Of a stretch of DNA of 25,765 bases, positions 23,641 through 25,765 are shown piece by piece (positions within the stretch are counted from its first letter, which is position 1; each line of letters starts with the position of its first letter). Below the pieces are notes generated by a model. That model saw nothing but the letters and a program-made list of their open reading frames with translations, searched no databases and was not told the origin of the DNA. This DNA comes from CAZEHJ01 sp964512485 (GTDB lineage Bacteria > Bacteroidota > Rhodothermia > Rhodothermales > UBA10348): NCBI GenBank assembly GCA_964512485.1, contig CAZEHJ010000054.1, positions 1-25,765 of the forward strand, in the 5' to 3' direction. The position numbers were made by a program, and so were the translations under genes.

Positions 23641-25765
23641 ATGACCTCCAGATTATCAGCTCTCAGCCTTTTGGCAATGTTTTGCATGGTCGCGGCGCTG
23701 CCGTCGAATGCGCAGCTTTCTCCGTCCACTCATTCCCAGTATTTCCTTGGAGCAGCTGGCTCGTGTGGAGGCATCTATTCGTTTGCCTACGAGCAGGATT
23801 GTTCAGGAGCGCTTCCGGTTGAAACCCCATACGAGAATCAGAACGATCCGTTGGTCTGGCAAGACGGACCAGAATTGAATCTGGATACGCATGGAGGCAC
23901 ATGGGAAGTACGTCGTTCATCCAGCGAAGTTATTGCAGCTTTCGGACCGGACTCACCGTGGCCACCGTCCTCAGCGCAGCTGAACACGATCACAATTCCG
24001 GGAGGCGCAACGTCATTCCGGATGTGGGTAAACCAACGTCCCGGTACCAGCACAACCGGTGAATCGGCCATCCGTCTGAAAAATGGTGGGGTTTTGGTTC
24101 ATGAGTGGGTATCCGATAACACGGGAAGCCCCCTGTTTCCCTTGAACAACAATAGTTCGACGGGATTCGCAGCCTTTTACGATGGCACGCCATTTGACAC
24201 TATCGAATTGTCTGCCACCGGCAACAGCGTGATGAAGGTAATCAACGGCACCGCGTTTTATCTGGGCGGTGTTGATCCGAATGCAACCGGTGGAGGTCCT
24301 TCCGGTCCGCAACCATTGGCCCACTATAAAGCAAATGGAAATACGAACGATGAAACCGGAAACCACCATGGAGTGTGGGGCAATCCGTCCGTCGGACTTT
24401 CCGGGTCACCAGCGTACGGGACCGGCGTAGATGGTCAGGCCTGGAGCTTCAATGGCTCAGGAGCTAATGGAAGCGGCAGTTTCGTGACTGTTCCGACGCT
24501 TTCGAATGATGTACTTGGTGGGGATTCTTTCTCCATGACAGTGTGGGCCAACCCAAACGGCTGCCCCTCAGGAGAATGCCAGATTGCATCGACCAGCGTG
24601 CACGGTGTTGCCGAGGGCTGGGAGCTTCGAATGCACGGCACGACAACGATTTTCACCTACAAGTTGACCAACAACGCTCAGGTGACGGTCGCGACTTCGA
24701 TCGCGTTCAATTCATGGACTCAGATCTCGGTCACGTATGATGCTGCAACACGCATGGCAAAGATTTACCGGAATGGTACACTTCAGCAGCAGAGAACTGA
24801 CGGTGCAGGTATCCGCGTTAATACCCGAAGCAAACTTGTCTTCGGTGAAAACAACAACTGGATTTCACCTGCTGGACACGGCCCATTCAGAGGCATGATT
24901 GACGAAGTATGCCTGTTTGATTCTGTCCTTGATGATTCGCAGGTGTCGGATATTTATCTGAATGCTGGAAGTTGTAGCACAGGTGGAACTCCACCACCCG
25001 CAGACACTGACGACGACGGTGTTCCTGATGATCAGGATATGTGTGCTGGAACACCGGCAGGCGAAGCAGTCAACGTGGACGGCTGTTCCCTCTCACAGAT
25101 CGATTCGGATAACGACGGTTTGAGCGATGCTGATGAAGCAGCCGCTGGAACGGATCCGAACAATCCTGACTCGGATGGTGATGGTCAGAATGACGGCTCT
25201 GATCCGTATCCGCTCGATTACGATAACGACGGAATTCCGGATGCTACGGATGACGACGACGATAACGACGGTTACTCCGACGACGACGAGAACGACAACG
25301 GCACAAGTCCGACCGACTCCGGTGATACACCGCCGGACAACGACGGCGATGGCACTTCAGATCTAAATGATCCGGATGACGACAACGACGGCGTTCTCGA
25401 TGGCGACGACAACAGTCCTTTCGATGCCAATCCTGACCAGACGGACACGGATGGTGATGGAGAAGGGGATGCATCCGATGACGATGACGACGGTGATGGC
25501 GTCTCTGACGACGATGAAGCTGCAGCCGGTACCGATCCACTCGATCCTGACACCGACGGTGACGGCATCAATGATGGCGATGATGAGTTCCCACTCGATC
25601 GCGACAACGATGGCACACCGGACGACGAAGACGCCTTCCCGGACGATCCGACGGAAGACACCGACACCGATGGTGACGGAACGGGCGACAATGCAGACGA
25701 CTTCCCTGAAGATCCAACCGAAGACACCGACACCGATGGCGACGGCATTGGCGACAACGCTGATC
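23641..25765 (+). CDS. secreted LamG and thrombospondin type 3 repeat protein, 3' truncated
   Basis: The frame from ATG 23641 is open to the window end (708 codons, no stop), so the C terminus is missing. It starts with a signal peptide ending near SNAQ (residue 25). Residues about 30-210 form a beta-rich domain with cysteines that I do not recognise. About 226-445 is a LamG/concanavalin-like domain, opening with LAHYKANGNTNDETGNHHG and ending with GMIDEVCLFDSVLDDSQV. From about 455 onward the chain is aspartate-rich thrombospondin type 3 repeats (DSDNDGLSDADE style), which bind calcium and act as rigid stalks. A surface adhesin or glycan-binding protein is likely. A sorting signal (for example type IX secretion) may lie beyond the window. 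It is divergent from the hybrid sensor, which may regulate it. Confidence 0.88.
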   Translation, partial: MTSRLSALSLLAMFCMVAALPSNAQLSPSTHSQYFLGAAGSCGGIYSFAYEQDCSGALPVETPYENQNDPLVWQDGPELNLDTHGGTWEVRRSSSEVIAAFGPDSPWPPSSAQLNTITIPGGATSFRMWVNQRPGTSTTGESAIRLKNGGVLVHEWVSDNTGSPLFPLNNNSSTGFAAFYDGTPFDTIELSATGNSVMKVINGTAFYLGGVDPNATGGGPSGPQPLAHYKANGNTNDETGNHHGVWGNPSVGLSGSPAYGTGVDGQAWSFNGSGANGSGSFVTVPTLSNDVLGGDSFSMTVWANPNGCPSGECQIASTSVHGVAEGWELRMHGTTTIFTYKLTNNAQVTVATSIAFNSWTQISVTYDAATRMAKIYRNGTLQQQRTDGAGIRVNTRSKLVFGENNNWISPAGHGPFRGMIDEVCLFDSVLDDSQVSDIYLNAGSCSTGGTPPPADTDDDGVPDDQDMCAGTPAGEAVNVDGCSLSQIDSDNDGLSDADEAAAGTDPNNPDSDGDGQNDGSDPYPLDYDNDGIPDATDDDDDNDGYSDDDENDNGTSPTDSGDTPPDNDGDGTSDLNDPDDDNDGVLDGDDNSPFDANPDQTDTDGDGEGDASDDDDDGDGVSDDDEAAAGTDPLDPDTDGDGINDGDDEFPLDRDNDGTPDDEDAFPDDPTEDTDTDGDGTGDNADDFPEDPTEDTDTDGDGIGDNAD
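25003..25765 (+). repeat. thrombospondin type 3 repeat tract
   Basis: The tract encodes calcium-binding repeats of the form D-x-D-x-D-G-x-x-D. Toward the right edge it settles into a 66-base (22-residue) unit: GAAGACACCGACACCGATGG occurs at 25654 and again at 25720, each within a unit reading FPxDPTEDTDTDGDG. The array continues past the window, so copy number is unknown. Such arrays are prone to assembly collapse. Confidence 0.85.

Noticed and set aside
25272..25757. Long antisense Ser/Pro-rich open frame (161 codons)
   Set aside because: It is the mirror of the repetitive GAC/GAT codons of the TSP3 tract, which keep the opposite strand free of stops.

Overview
The window looks like the chromosome of a Bacteroidota-type bacterium, possibly in the Rhodothermia/Balneolia neighbourhood. 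This is an inference from gene content: a one-piece hybrid two-component sensor with Reg_prop blades and an AraC output, a DUF5107-TPR protein, a GH123/DUF6067-like lipoprotein, a TIGR02999-type ECF sigma factor next to a Hanks kinase, and few clear Shine-Dalgarno sequences. Base composition is slightly above 50% GC by eye. No rRNA, tRNA, CRISPR array, transposase or phage gene was seen. One assembly gap of 100 N lies at 17977-18076.

Layout. 1-324: no intact gene, possibly a decayed gene tail. 325-3283 (+): a tightly overlapping three-gene operon of type III polyketide synthase, SAM methyltransferase and FAD-dependent aromatic hydroxylase, most likely making a methylated, hydroxylated phenolic lipid or quinone. 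9194-3293 (-): a two-gene operon of a secreted DUF5107-TPR protein followed, after one base, by a lipoprotein with a GH123-like catalytic barrel, probably for carbohydrate processing in the envelope. 9401-10729 (+): a secreted protein with four PEGA-like repeats. 13622-10744 (-): an ECF sigma factor followed by a protein that joins a Ser/Thr kinase, a response-regulator receiver and a PP2C/SpoIIE-like domain. 13731-14683 (+): a free CheY-like receiver, divergent from the sigma factor, and peptide deformylase. 16826-14808 (-): secreted M1-type metallopeptidase. 17000-18883 (+): a second Hanks kinase with a membrane anchor and a TolB-like propeller, interrupted by the gap. 18987-19388 (+): a small protein with two helix-turn-helix-like segments. 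23377-19430 (-): the hybrid two-component sensor/regulator. 23641-end (+): a secreted LamG and thrombospondin type 3 repeat protein, truncated by the window edge.

How the parts may work together. The middle (10.7-14.7 kb) is a signalling block. An ECF sigma factor, a kinase, two related receivers and a PP2C fold sit together, suggesting phosphorylation-controlled sigma activity. The PP2C-like domain lacks two of the four expected metal-binding aspartates, so it may be a binding module, not an enzyme. The hybrid sensor and the divergent LamG/TSP3 protein form a probable sense-and-respond pair, with a small cluster of repeated motifs between them as candidate operators. The most noteworthy items are the degenerate phosphatase in the kinase-receiver fusion, the paralogous free receiver beside it, the DUF5107/GH pair, and the polyketide operon.
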